Shown here: in pieces, positions 33,783 through 40,894 of the stretch | How the letters are laid out: each line of letters begins with the position of its first letter | How positions within the stretch are numbered: position 1 is the first letter of the stretch | Program-made: the position numbers and the translations under genes | The notes under the pieces: model-generated | Database searches by the model: none | Seen by the model: only the letters and a program-made list of their open reading frames with translations | Told to the model about the DNA's origin: nothing | Origin: Verrucomicrobiales bacterium | Lineage (GTDB): Bacteria; Verrucomicrobiota; Verrucomicrobiia; Verrucomicrobiales; DEV007 | Reading direction: 5' to 3' | Length of the DNA: 40,894 nucleotides | Assembly: GCA_028281705.1 (NCBI GenBank) | Contig: JANQJH010000493.1 | Coordinates: 1 to 40,894 of the forward strand

Positions 33783-34862
33783 ATGATCCGTCGCAGCATG
33801 AGGGGTATCGTCGGGACCGTCTACGTGGCCATGGTGACAGCGCTTCCCCTCGCTTGGTGTCACCGTACATCAGCCGCGCCGGAGCACGATGAGGATCAGG
33901 CCATCTGCGAACGCCAACTCAGACTGCTCTACGACGCTATCGAGAACTACCGCGCGGCCCACCAGGGGTGGCCCGAATCCCTCTCCGATCTGGTGCCAGA
34001 TTTCATCGACAGCAAGATCAAGGGCTGCCTCCGTTGCCCGGTGGCCAAGACTGAAGGTGGGAGCGCCCTGGACCAAACCATTCGAACAGCCTTTCCTCAA
34101 GACGATGCCAGCACCTCCTACAGCTACGAATTCAGCCCGCTAACCGATGTTGTTTCCAAGCTGTCTCCCAGATTCGGTGTGCGGTCGATGCAGGAATACA
34201 AACTTCTGCAATTGATCCAGGTCGGAAACGTCGTCCCGCTCGTGCGATGTGACTATCACCGGGATGCCAACGGCAACGGTGATGACTATATCAATCTCGC
34301 CCACGATGGTTCGGTCTACCGCAGCGGTTTTTTTTGGGAAGCCTTGGCAGCGGGCACCGAGCAAGAACGACTCGACCCGGACCCCCTGTTCGCTGAAATC
34401 CTCCATGTCTTCCAGTCCGCGGCGCGACGCGCCAACGTCCCACCAGAACGCATCGATACGCTCACCGTCTATCCGGCCACCCTTGCTTCCATCCCCGTTC
34501 CCCGGCACTGCCACGCCATCTACCTCCTGGGACCCCACCCTGAACCGGGCGGCAAAGCAAACGAAACGGGGCACATCGTTCTCAAGTGGGCACAAGGCAT
34601 CGAGGAAACCATCCATCTCAATGACCCCCAGGTGCACACGATTCCGCTTCCTCGGTTCGCCTGGCCCGTTCTCCTTCAGCATCCCCCTGCCGACTCTTTC
34701 CGCTTCACGGCCTGGCAGAATCCCACGCCTGGGAGTGCCATTGAATCCGCCGAGTTCGTTCTTCCCGTCGAAGACACAAGTCCCACCTTAATCGGGATCT
34801 CCGCCGCGCAGACTGGCAGTTCTCCTCCATCATCCGAAACCGACACGCCCAAAGGCCTCTAA
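33783..34862 (+). CDS. Secreted protein with pseudopilin-like (PulG-type) domain
   Basis: 359 residues. The N-terminus (1-33) is a signal peptide or membrane anchor with basic start and hydrophobic core. Residues about 40-165 resemble the soluble part of type II secretion pseudopilins: a helix 'RQLRLLYDAIENYRAAHQGWP' (written as landmark; the 'YR..H.G.WP.SL.DL' pattern), then strands ending 'DDYINLAHDGSVYRSGFFW'. The GFTLIE prepilin cleavage motif is missing, so assembly into a pilus is unlikely. The C-terminal half (about 200-345) is not recognised. No pilus genes adjoin. Encoded 82 bp after the GT2 gene on the same strand. Confidence 0.7.
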   Translation: MIRRSMRGIVGTVYVAMVTALPLAWCHRTSAAPEHDEDQAICERQLRLLYDAIENYRAAHQGWPESLSDLVPDFIDSKIKGCLRCPVAKTEGGSALDQTIRTAFPQDDASTSYSYEFSPLTDVVSKLSPRFGVRSMQEYKLLQLIQVGNVVPLVRCDYHRDANGNGDDYINLAHDGSVYRSGFFWEALAAGTEQERLDPDPLFAEILHVFQSAARRANVPPERIDTLTVYPATLASIPVPRHCHAIYLLGPHPEPGGKANETGHIVLKWAQGIEETIHLNDPQVHTIPLPRFAWPVLLQHPPADSFRFTAWQNPTPGSAIESAEFVLPVEDTSPTLIGISAAQTGSSPPSSETDTPKGL

Positions 34863-34876
34863 CTCCAACAAGCCAC

Positions 34877-35839
34877 ATGCAAGACAACCCAGTCATCATC
34901 CCAAAGCCGATCAGACTCTTCCCTACGCGTCTAAACATCTACCACAATTGTGATCGGAACGTCTTTCTTGGTCAAAAAGGTGGAAAAACGCACGACGCCC
35001 AGATCTTCCGGCATACTCCCTGTGAAAATATTTTTGGGCCTACCAAGGGCAATCTCTGGCTCTGGTCCAGCAATGACAAGCTACGGCGCGGCCACCTTCC
35101 ACCACCGGAAGACGGCGGCAATCAGGTCCCGGTCGACAATCCCCTAGCACCGTTCGATTTCAAGGAAGACGCCCTCGTCGATTACATCATTCGCAATGAA
35201 CTTTATCTCGAACATCATTTCGACGAATACTACAAATTCTGCGTCGCCGGAGTGGGCCACTATCTGAATCTCATCGTCTTCGATCTCATTGCCATCAACA
35301 ACTCGCTCCTGACCCGCAAGATCGGACGCAAGAAAAAGCCGGATCGTTGCCTGCACGGTTGTTGGAAGCACATCTCGCGGATGTCGGGATTTCTCAATGT
35401 CATGGCCAATGTCGCGACCTTCGATCCCAACAATGATCCGCAGATCATCGGCAACATCCAGGCCTTGGACTGGTCCTATGGCAACGGGCAGCTCCCGGTG
35501 GACAGCGGCGGCGACAATGTCGACTACCGGTTCAACAGGAGAAACCGCTTCGAGGGTCGTCGCCACGAGGACCGGAACGAGCGCAACGCGATCGACCTGA
35601 CCATTTGGTACGACTTCGGGCGCTATGGAGACCAGGACTGGCCCGTGGCTGACCCGCCGCAGCTCGATAGCTGGGGACTGCCCGTGAACTTTGAGTTGGC
35701 CGTCTTCCATCTCCCCCGCCCGGAGCCGCACGATCACGACTTGGTCCACCTCCGCCCCAATCCGATTTCGGCCGATTCCGATGACCCCTTTACCGAACAC
35801 AGCTCATCCTCCTTTTGGGACACCCCAGGCTACCCCTGA
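34877..35839 (+). CDS. Orphan protein of the kinase cassette
   Basis: 320 residues with no signal peptide, TM helix or family motif that I can name. The first 160 residues hold aromatic and Asn-rich segments ('LNIYHNCDRNVFLGQKGG', 'GNLWLWSSNDKLRRGH'). A central hydrophobic helix-like stretch ('YLNLIVFDLIAINNSLL', about 130-146) is followed by two cysteines in 'CLHGCW', and a His/Asp-rich C-terminus ('RPEPHDHDLVHLRP') ends in Ser/Asp-rich sequence. It sits 14 bp after the pseudopilin-like gene and 63 bp before the protease gene, so it likely shares their transcript. Secretion is not evident. Function unknown. Confidence 0.65.
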   Translation: MQDNPVIIPKPIRLFPTRLNIYHNCDRNVFLGQKGGKTHDAQIFRHTPCENIFGPTKGNLWLWSSNDKLRRGHLPPPEDGGNQVPVDNPLAPFDFKEDALVDYIIRNELYLEHHFDEYYKFCVAGVGHYLNLIVFDLIAINNSLLTRKIGRKKKPDRCLHGCWKHISRMSGFLNVMANVATFDPNNDPQIIGNIQALDWSYGNGQLPVDSGGDNVDYRFNRRNRFEGRRHEDRNERNAIDLTIWYDFGRYGDQDWPVADPPQLDSWGLPVNFELAVFHLPRPEPHDHDLVHLRPNPISADSDDPFTEHSSSSFWDTPGYP

Positions 35840-35902
35840 TCGCCGCCCGCCAATCGTGACCTCCCCCGAATCAACTCAGACTTGCACTATCTAATTCCGC
35901 CG

Positions 35903-36922
35903 ATGAACAACGCGAACTTCAACGAGATTTTAAGGGTCAAAAGAACTTACGAGGATCGGTTTTTTGCGCTGCCAGGTGTCCACGCCGTGAGCTTGCGCTA
36001 CAAGCAGAGGAATGGAAGGCCCACCGATGATCTCGCGATCTGTTTTCACACCTCAAAGAAAAGACCGAACCATGCCCTTCCTCACGGTGAACGCATCCCG
36101 TCCAGCATGGAGGGCTTTCTCACAGATGTATCCGAAAGAGTTCAGCTAGAATGCTGCAACAGCGACGACGACGAGCACGAAAGCGGAGAACACACCGAGA
36201 AACACCGGCCGCTGCTGGGCGGCTGTGGGATCACCGTATCCTCTATTGCGAGTGAGCCCGTGCGCAACGGCACGGCCACCCTTGGATGCATCGTGATCTA
36301 CAAGGAAAAACCTGCTCTACTGAGTAATCGACATGTGCTAGTCAATCGCGACGGCTACACCGTCGTCTTTCAGCCGACTCCCTTTTCGAAGAACTTGGTA
36401 GGAAAGACCATCTGCGCCTCCGAGTTCTCCTGCAAGCACGTTGACGGGGCGATCGCCGAACTCAATTCGGAGGTGGAATACCAGAACTGGATTCTCGGCA
36501 TGGGCGCCGTCAAAGGCTCCTACAAGATCACCCACGAGGACATCCAAGGTTTTGGCTATCCTGTGCGGAAATATGGCGCGCACACCGGATTGACCAACGG
36601 ATTCGTCAAGGACATCAAGGCGAGCGGAACGCGTCACGATGGCTGGAAATACGAAGATCAAATCCTCATCGAACCCGGTGACGGCACCCGCAGGCCCTTC
36701 GCCCGTGTCGGGGATTCCGGCTCCGTCCTCATGAACTACCAAAACGAAGTCGTGGGCCTCATCTGGGGAGGCGCCAACCCGAATTTCAAGGATGGCCACG
36801 CCGCTGATCCTCCCAAGGGCGAGAGATTCTTGTCCGTCATTAGCGATGAATTGGCCGTCGGCGCCAGCCCCATCGAAAAGGTATTCAGCGAACTCCACGT
36901 TTCTCTCCCCGCCGTTGATTGA
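35903..36922 (+). CDS. Trypsin-like (Nal1-like) serine protease
   Basis: 339 residues. The chymotrypsin-fold triad is visible: His144 in 'LLSNRHVL', Asp181 in 'HVDGAIAEL' and Ser272 in 'GDSGSVL'. 'GGCGITVSS' and 'GTATLGCIVI' before the His are typical of the bacterial Nal1-like/HtrA-related branch. An N-terminal domain (1-95, 'FFALPGVHAVSLRYKQRN') precedes it and may bind a partner. No signal peptide, so it should work in the cytoplasm. ATG 35903 is preferred over the TTG at 35882. It closes the plus-strand series and converges with the second kinase gene over two nested palindromes. Substrate unknown; a cassette-encoded protein is possible. Confidence 0.8.
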   Translation: MNNANFNEILRVKRTYEDRFFALPGVHAVSLRYKQRNGRPTDDLAICFHTSKKRPNHALPHGERIPSSMEGFLTDVSERVQLECCNSDDDEHESGEHTEKHRPLLGGCGITVSSIASEPVRNGTATLGCIVIYKEKPALLSNRHVLVNRDGYTVVFQPTPFSKNLVGKTICASEFSCKHVDGAIAELNSEVEYQNWILGMGAVKGSYKITHEDIQGFGYPVRKYGAHTGLTNGFVKDIKASGTRHDGWKYEDQILIEPGDGTRRPFARVGDSGSVLMNYQNEVVGLIWGGANPNFKDGHAADPPKGERFLSVISDELAVGASPIEKVFSELHVSLPAVD

Positions 36923-36967
36923 TTGATCCGTTAGCTAGCACACCAACCCTGCGGCTCTCCTCCCGGA

Positions 36968-37036
36968 AATAACGAAGGGACTAAAGTCCCTGCCACTTTC
37001 TTGGAACGTGGGAGGGACTTCAGTCCCTCGGTTATT
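36968..37036. repeat. Nested palindromic repeat, copy 2 (most perfect)
   Basis: 69 bp with two-fold symmetry: AATAAC / GTTATT ends, then AGGGACT (36976-36982), AGTCCCT (36985-36991), CCAC (36993-36996), an 11-base loop, GTGG (37008-37011), AGGGACT (37013-37019), AGTCCCT (37022-37028). Each half also contains its own small palindrome (AGGGACT-AA-AGTCCCT), so it can fold as one long hairpin or a three-armed form. It follows the protease gene by 45 bp. Confidence 0.95.
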
Positions 37037-37071
37037 TGGAAGCAGCTCAACCCTCCGGGTCTCCTCCCGGA

Positions 37072-37140
37072 AATAACGAAAGGAACTAAACTGCCTGCCT
37101 CTTCCCAGAATGTGGGAGGGGCTTCAGTCCCTCAGTTATT
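37072..37140. repeat. Nested palindromic repeat, copy 3
   Basis: 69 bp, in tandem with copy 2 at a 104-bp period (a shared 'CTCCTCCCGG' precedes both). Its left arm has decayed (AGGAACTAAACTGCCT) while the right arm (GGGGCTTCAGTCCCT) and the outer AATAAC/GTTATT ends persist. It ends 37 bp before the stop of the convergent kinase gene. Confidence 0.9.
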
Positions 37141-37177
37141 CAAGAGGGAAGTCAAGGCGGACAGCACTGCGCGCGAA

Positions 37178-40100
37178 TCACTTCGCCCAGTTCCAATCGA
37201 GTCCCATGGCTGCGAGATCCGATCGCATTCCCGGCAGGTCCCACACATAGACATCGCGCAAATTCGTCGTCGCCGCGATCTTGCTGCCGTCTGGACTCAC
37301 ACACGCACTCCACCACGAACTCGGCTTGGGCGTCCGCAAGGCGCAAATCACTTCATGACTGCGGTAATCGAGCAGTTGAATGGCTTCGCTGTCGAGCGAC
37401 ACCACAATGAAACGCCCTTTGGGGTCAAAATCGATGACCGAATACATCCCTTCCGTGGCGATCACTTTCTCCACTTCCCAGGTGCCGACTCGGAGAAACT
37501 GGATGCCCTCGCGATACGTGTTCAGCACCAGCCACTGCCCGTCCGGACTGAACTGCGCCCGCACTCTCGGCTCCTGTTCGATCAAGTCGACCGGGGCGCC
37601 GTCGACATGGGCCAGATCCCAAACCCGAACACCGCCTCGAGGCCAGCAATCGGCCGCCAGCCATCGCCCGTCTGGACTAAAATCCAGCTCCGTCATCTCG
37701 GGCCGGCCCTCGAGCACCGCTCTCTCCACACCGGAATCCCTCTCCAGCAGTCGAACCTTCCCCGTCTCTTCGATGACCGCCATCGTCATCCCGTCCTCAC
37801 TCACATCAAACCGGCGAACGCGTCCGCGAAAGAGAGTATCGCCCCCCTGGAACTCCAACTCCTTCTCGCCGAGGGCGTTGACCGTCGATCGTAGCGAGTG
37901 CCGGCGAATACTCTGCGTCCCCGCCACCAGGAGACCCGTCCCGCCCGGTTCGAAGCTGATGCGACGATGATAGGTTTCCATCTTCGCCCCAAAGGCGATC
38001 CGCTGCTGCTGAGCCAGATCCCATACCGCCACCCCTCTCCGCGCCGCACCCGCGAGCCACTGGCTGTCCGGAGAAAAGCTCAGGGTCACATGCTTGTCTT
38101 TCGTTTCGCCGGCCAAGTGAAAATGCGAGAACCAAGCGGGACCGGCAATGAACTCCCACGCACCCGAAGGATTCGATGACAGGGGCAAGTGAAGACGGGC
38201 GCCATCACTTGAGATCCGCTGCGCCGTCCCCTCCTTGCGCAAGAGGGCGTTCCCGTTTCGCGGGTCCCACACGCGAGTCGATCCATCCCAGGCTCCGGTG
38301 AACAAGAACCGGCCCGTCGGGTGAAAGTCGGCAAACACCACTTCCGCCGTGTGTCCGCGAAACACCTGTAGCTCCGTCTCTGTCGCCACATCCCAGAGAT
38401 AGGCATTGAAACCTGCGGTCCCGGTCACCAGTTGTCTCCCATCCTCACTCCAAGCCAATTCGTGAACGCGACGGCCATGCCTCAGCTCGGCCACCGGTGA
38501 ACCCGTGGCACAGTCCAATACCAGGGCGGTCTCCGAGCGATTGTGACACACCGCCATCTGGGTTTGATCGGGACTCAGTAGCGCTCGATCCGGCAGGTAG
38601 GGTAATGATAGTTCGCCTTCCAATTCGCCCGTGCTCAAAGCATAGATGGCACAGGATTGATCCGCCCGGCCAATCACCGCCCGAAGGCCGTCGGCAGTAA
38701 AACTCACGAGACCGTGCGTCCCCACAAGATCCACCACCGGCTGCTCGCCATCAACGGCCCAGATGGACAGGGATCTCGCTCCCGATTCCCCGTCACGATA
38801 CCGCACGACAAAATAGCGTTCATTCGGGCTAAAGCGAAAACCGCGAATCCCCCCGCCGTGTGGCGGCAGTTCACGTAACAGGACGCCGCTCGATCGATTG
38901 AACACCTTGACCTTCCCCTTCTCGTCGCCCCGAAGAAGGAGGCCTGCCCCCACGGCGCCGACCTCGCCGTCGGCGTCGAACTCCCGCTCTTGAAAACGTT
39001 CCCTCAGGCGAAAATCCGGCAAGACCATGCTCGCCAGGGCTTCATTGCGCAAGGCGACCGCGGGTTTGATCGCCGCCGCCTGGGCCACAATGGCGAGGCT
39101 CCGGTCCCGCTGCCCTTCCACGCCCGATTGCCTGCTCAAGCTCGCCTGGTGGAGATAGGCATTCCACATCTGGTGGGTCGCCTCTCGCTCTGCCTGAGAT
39201 GCCCTAACAGCTTGCCAAGCACTGACAATCGCCCCCACACTCAAGGCCAACATGACTCCCGCGGCGATGCCCATGGCGGTGCGATTCTTCCGGGCAAACT
39301 TCTTCAGCCGGTAAACCGCACTCGGCGGGCAGGCCTCCACCACTTCACCCCGGAGGTGCCTCTGGATATCACTAGCCAATGCGCTAGCCGACGGATACCG
39401 CCGCTGCCGGTCCTTCTCCATCGCCTTGAGCACGATCCAATCCAGTTCTCCCCGGAGCATCTTGCTCAGCTGCGCCGCGTTCGTCCGCCGCGAACTCGCC
39501 ACCTGGGTGACGAGCGCGGCCTCCATGGAGTTGACCTTGGTCGACGGCCTGTTCGGTTCGTCCTCGCGAAGACGGCGCCGCAGCTCATCGAGCCCGTTCT
39601 TCAGTAGATCCCGGCTGTTGAACGGGGGACCTCCCGTGAGCATCTCATAGAGCATCACCCCGAGGGAATACACATCAGTCCGCGTGTCGATATCCAGTCC
39701 GCTGTACTGGGCCTGCTCCGGGCTCATGTAGGCCGGCGTGCCGACGAAATCCTCGTAGCGGGTGAAGAGCGTGATGTCCGTCAGTTCCTGTTGGGTGGCC
39801 TTGGCGATCCCGAAATCGATCACCTTGGGCATCGGCCGGTCGTTGTGCAGGGTGACAATCACATTCGACGGTTTCAAATCCCGATGAATGATTCCCTTTT
39901 GATGCGCGTGCGCAATCGCGCCACAGATATCGAGGTAGAGATTCAAGCGAGCCCGGGTGGAAAGGGTATGTTCGTCGCAGAACTGCATCAGGGGCACGCC
40001 CCGAACCAAATCCATGACAAAATAGGGCCGTCCCGAAGCGGTGGCTCCCGCATCGAGAACCTTGGCAATGTTAGGATGATCCATCATCGCCAGGGCCTGC

Positions 40101-40474
40101 CGCTCGGCCTCGAACCTTCCGACGACCTGCTTGGTATCCATCCCCAGCTTGATGATCTTGAGCGCCACCCGGCGTTTCACCGGCTCTTTCTGCTCCGCCA
40201 TGTAAACGACCCCGAATCCGCCCTCACCAATCTTCTGCAACAACTTGTAGCGCCCGATCACCGCGCCCTCTCCCTCGCGAATGGGCGCCTCGCGATCCGC
40301 CAAGGGTCCCGCAATGAACTCTTCCTCCTCCGCGCCCGAAAAAGCCGCTAACAAGCGCTCCACTCGTTTGAGAAGGTCCTCATCACTACCACAAGCACCA
40401 CGGACAAACGCACGCCGTTCCGCTTGGTCGTCGAATTCGAGGGCGCCGCCCAGGATTTCCTCCTCCCGCTCCAT
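37178..40474 (-). CDS. Ser/Thr kinase with TM helix and WD40-like propeller (second module)
   Basis: 1098 residues from ATG 40474, 5 bp after the stop of the ECF sigma gene, so translational coupling is likely. A short acidic N-terminus resembles a sigma-kinase linker. The kinase domain (about 72-350) has GEGGFGVVY (about 80), 'VALKIIK', 'HRDLKPSN' (about 194), DFG (about 220) and 'GTPAYMSPEQ', all intact. A TM helix is at about 395-412. The remaining 650 residues form propeller repeats ('FHPTGRFLFTGAWDGSTRVWD', 'FSPDSQWLAGAARRGVAVWD' as landmarks). It lacks the zinc ribbon and TPR tail of the other kinase but shares its kinase architecture. The frame is open to 40528; the extra residues lack similarity. 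Confidence 0.92.
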   Translation of the reverse strand: MEREEEILGGALEFDDQAERRAFVRGACGSDEDLLKRVERLLAAFSGAEEEEFIAGPLADREAPIREGEGAVIGRYKLLQKIGEGGFGVVYMAEQKEPVKRRVALKIIKLGMDTKQVVGRFEAERQALAMMDHPNIAKVLDAGATASGRPYFVMDLVRGVPLMQFCDEHTLSTRARLNLYLDICGAIAHAHQKGIIHRDLKPSNVIVTLHNDRPMPKVIDFGIAKATQQELTDITLFTRYEDFVGTPAYMSPEQAQYSGLDIDTRTDVYSLGVMLYEMLTGGPPFNSRDLLKNGLDELRRRLREDEPNRPSTKVNSMEAALVTQVASSRRTNAAQLSKMLRGELDWIVLKAMEKDRQRRYPSASALASDIQRHLRGEVVEACPPSAVYRLKKFARKNRTAMGIAAGVMLALSVGAIVSAWQAVRASQAEREATHQMWNAYLHQASLSRQSGVEGQRDRSLAIVAQAAAIKPAVALRNEALASMVLPDFRLRERFQEREFDADGEVGAVGAGLLLRGDEKGKVKVFNRSSGVLLRELPPHGGGIRGFRFSPNERYFVVRYRDGESGARSLSIWAVDGEQPVVDLVGTHGLVSFTADGLRAVIGRADQSCAIYALSTGELEGELSLPYLPDRALLSPDQTQMAVCHNRSETALVLDCATGSPVAELRHGRRVHELAWSEDGRQLVTGTAGFNAYLWDVATETELQVFRGHTAEVVFADFHPTGRFLFTGAWDGSTRVWDPRNGNALLRKEGTAQRISSDGARLHLPLSSNPSGAWEFIAGPAWFSHFHLAGETKDKHVTLSFSPDSQWLAGAARRGVAVWDLAQQQRIAFGAKMETYHRRISFEPGGTGLLVAGTQSIRRHSLRSTVNALGEKELEFQGGDTLFRGRVRRFDVSEDGMTMAVIEETGKVRLLERDSGVERAVLEGRPEMTELDFSPDGRWLAADCWPRGGVRVWDLAHVDGAPVDLIEQEPRVRAQFSPDGQWLVLNTYREGIQFLRVGTWEVEKVIATEGMYSVIDFDPKGRFIVVSLDSEAIQLLDYRSHEVICALRTPKPSSWWSACVSPDGSKIAATTNLRDVYVWDLPGMRSDLAAMGLDWNWAK

Positions 40475-40479
40475 TGATC

Positions 40480-40894
40480 TCAGTCCATGTGAATCTTTTC
40501 GTAAAGCCAGGCGCGTGCGTAGTTCCACCGGCGATGCGCCGTGCGTTCCGAACAGTCGAGAGCCTTGGCCGCTTCGACGAGCGTGAGTCCGGCAAAGAAC
40601 CGCAATTTGACCAAGCGCGCCGCCTCTTCATTCTCCGCTTCCAGCCGTTCCAAGGCTTCGTCCACGGCGAGCAACTCTTCATCCCGCATTCCAGCGGGCA
40701 CCTCCAAAGCGTCGATCGGCACGCGCTCGAATTCACCGCCCCGTTTCTTGCTCTGTTTCCTCCGAATATTCTCCACCACAATGCGCCGCATCGACTCCGC
40801 TGCGGCGGCAAAGAAATGCCCCCGATTGGCCCAATCATCCGAACCCGACTTCTCGATCCGGAGGTAGGCCTCATGCACCAGAGCCGTGGCCTGC
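40480..40894 (-). CDS. ECF sigma factor (PVC type), 5' end beyond the window
   Basis: Partial, about 138 codons visible; the start lies past 40894. The frame reads through the edge ('ATALVHEAYLRI', typical of region 2 of planctomycete-type ECF factors). 'RGHFFAAAAESMRRIVVE' continues region 2. Region 4 is near the end ('LVKLRFFAGLTLVEAAKALD' and 'SERTAHRRWNYARAWLYEKI'). It directly precedes the second kinase, as in the first module. Its partner promoters are unknown. Confidence 0.88.
   Translation of the reverse strand, partial: QATALVHEAYLRIEKSGSDDWANRGHFFAAAAESMRRIVVENIRRKQSKKRGGEFERVPIDALEVPAGMRDEELLAVDEALERLEAENEEAARLVKLRFFAGLTLVEAAKALDCSERTAHRRWNYARAWLYEKIHMD

Noticed and set aside
36968-37140. 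CRISPR array
   Set aside because: Only two tandem copies at 104-bp period, the units are internally palindromic over their full length, spacers are not spacer-like and no cas gene is present.

Overview
The window looks like GC-rich chromosomal DNA from the PVC group, most likely a verrucomicrobium. This is inferred from gene content. It holds two sigma-factor/Hanks-type kinase pairs, whose kinases carry C-terminal beta-propellers, a planctomycete/verrucomicrobial-type haem lipoprotein, a giant secreted CotH/lamin-tail protein ending in an Asp-rich 'DADGD' segment, an Atg22-like UMF1 permease, and few strong Shine-Dalgarno sites. I saw no rRNA, tRNA, CRISPR array, insertion sequence or prophage.

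Left part (1-11.1 kb): a PocR-AraC regulator (-) faces a fabG-pgl pair (+) across a spacer holding a 19-bp palindrome. A class-IV aminotransferase (-), a zinc-free quinone reductase (+) and a small lipoprotein (+) follow. Then comes a tight three-gene operon: DUF2760 membrane protein, Hsp70, and a second Hsp70 with a long helical C-terminal extension. This is a recurring but functionally obscure chaperone module.

Middle part (11.3-26.4 kb): an FNT-type anion channel with a coupled small ORF (-), a VIT1/CCC1 metal transporter (+), and hpf (+). After hpf lie two near-identical promoter-leader-hairpin units that look like tandem small-RNA genes. Next on the minus strand are a tandem universal stress protein, a NarL-type response regulator, a UMF1 permease and a CDP-archaeol-synthase-like membrane protein. 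A haem lipoprotein (+) follows, then a minus-strand run of the CotH protein, two tiny membrane proteins and a SWIM-SNF2 helicase.

Right part (26.4-40.9 kb): this is the most unusual region. A sigma factor and a 1388-residue kinase (zinc ribbon, kinase, TM, WD40-like propeller, TPR) lead a same-strand series: a small helical ORF, a GT9-like transferase, a GT2 transferase, a secreted PulG-like protein, an orphan protein and a trypsin-like/Nal1-like protease. Facing it is a second kinase with its own ECF sigma factor (-). The two modules converge on two copies of a 69-bp nested palindrome, and a third copy sits at the other convergent junction near 18.6 kb. I consider the kinase-glycosyltransferase-protease series, the tandem small RNAs and the nested palindromes the best candidates for undescribed biology.
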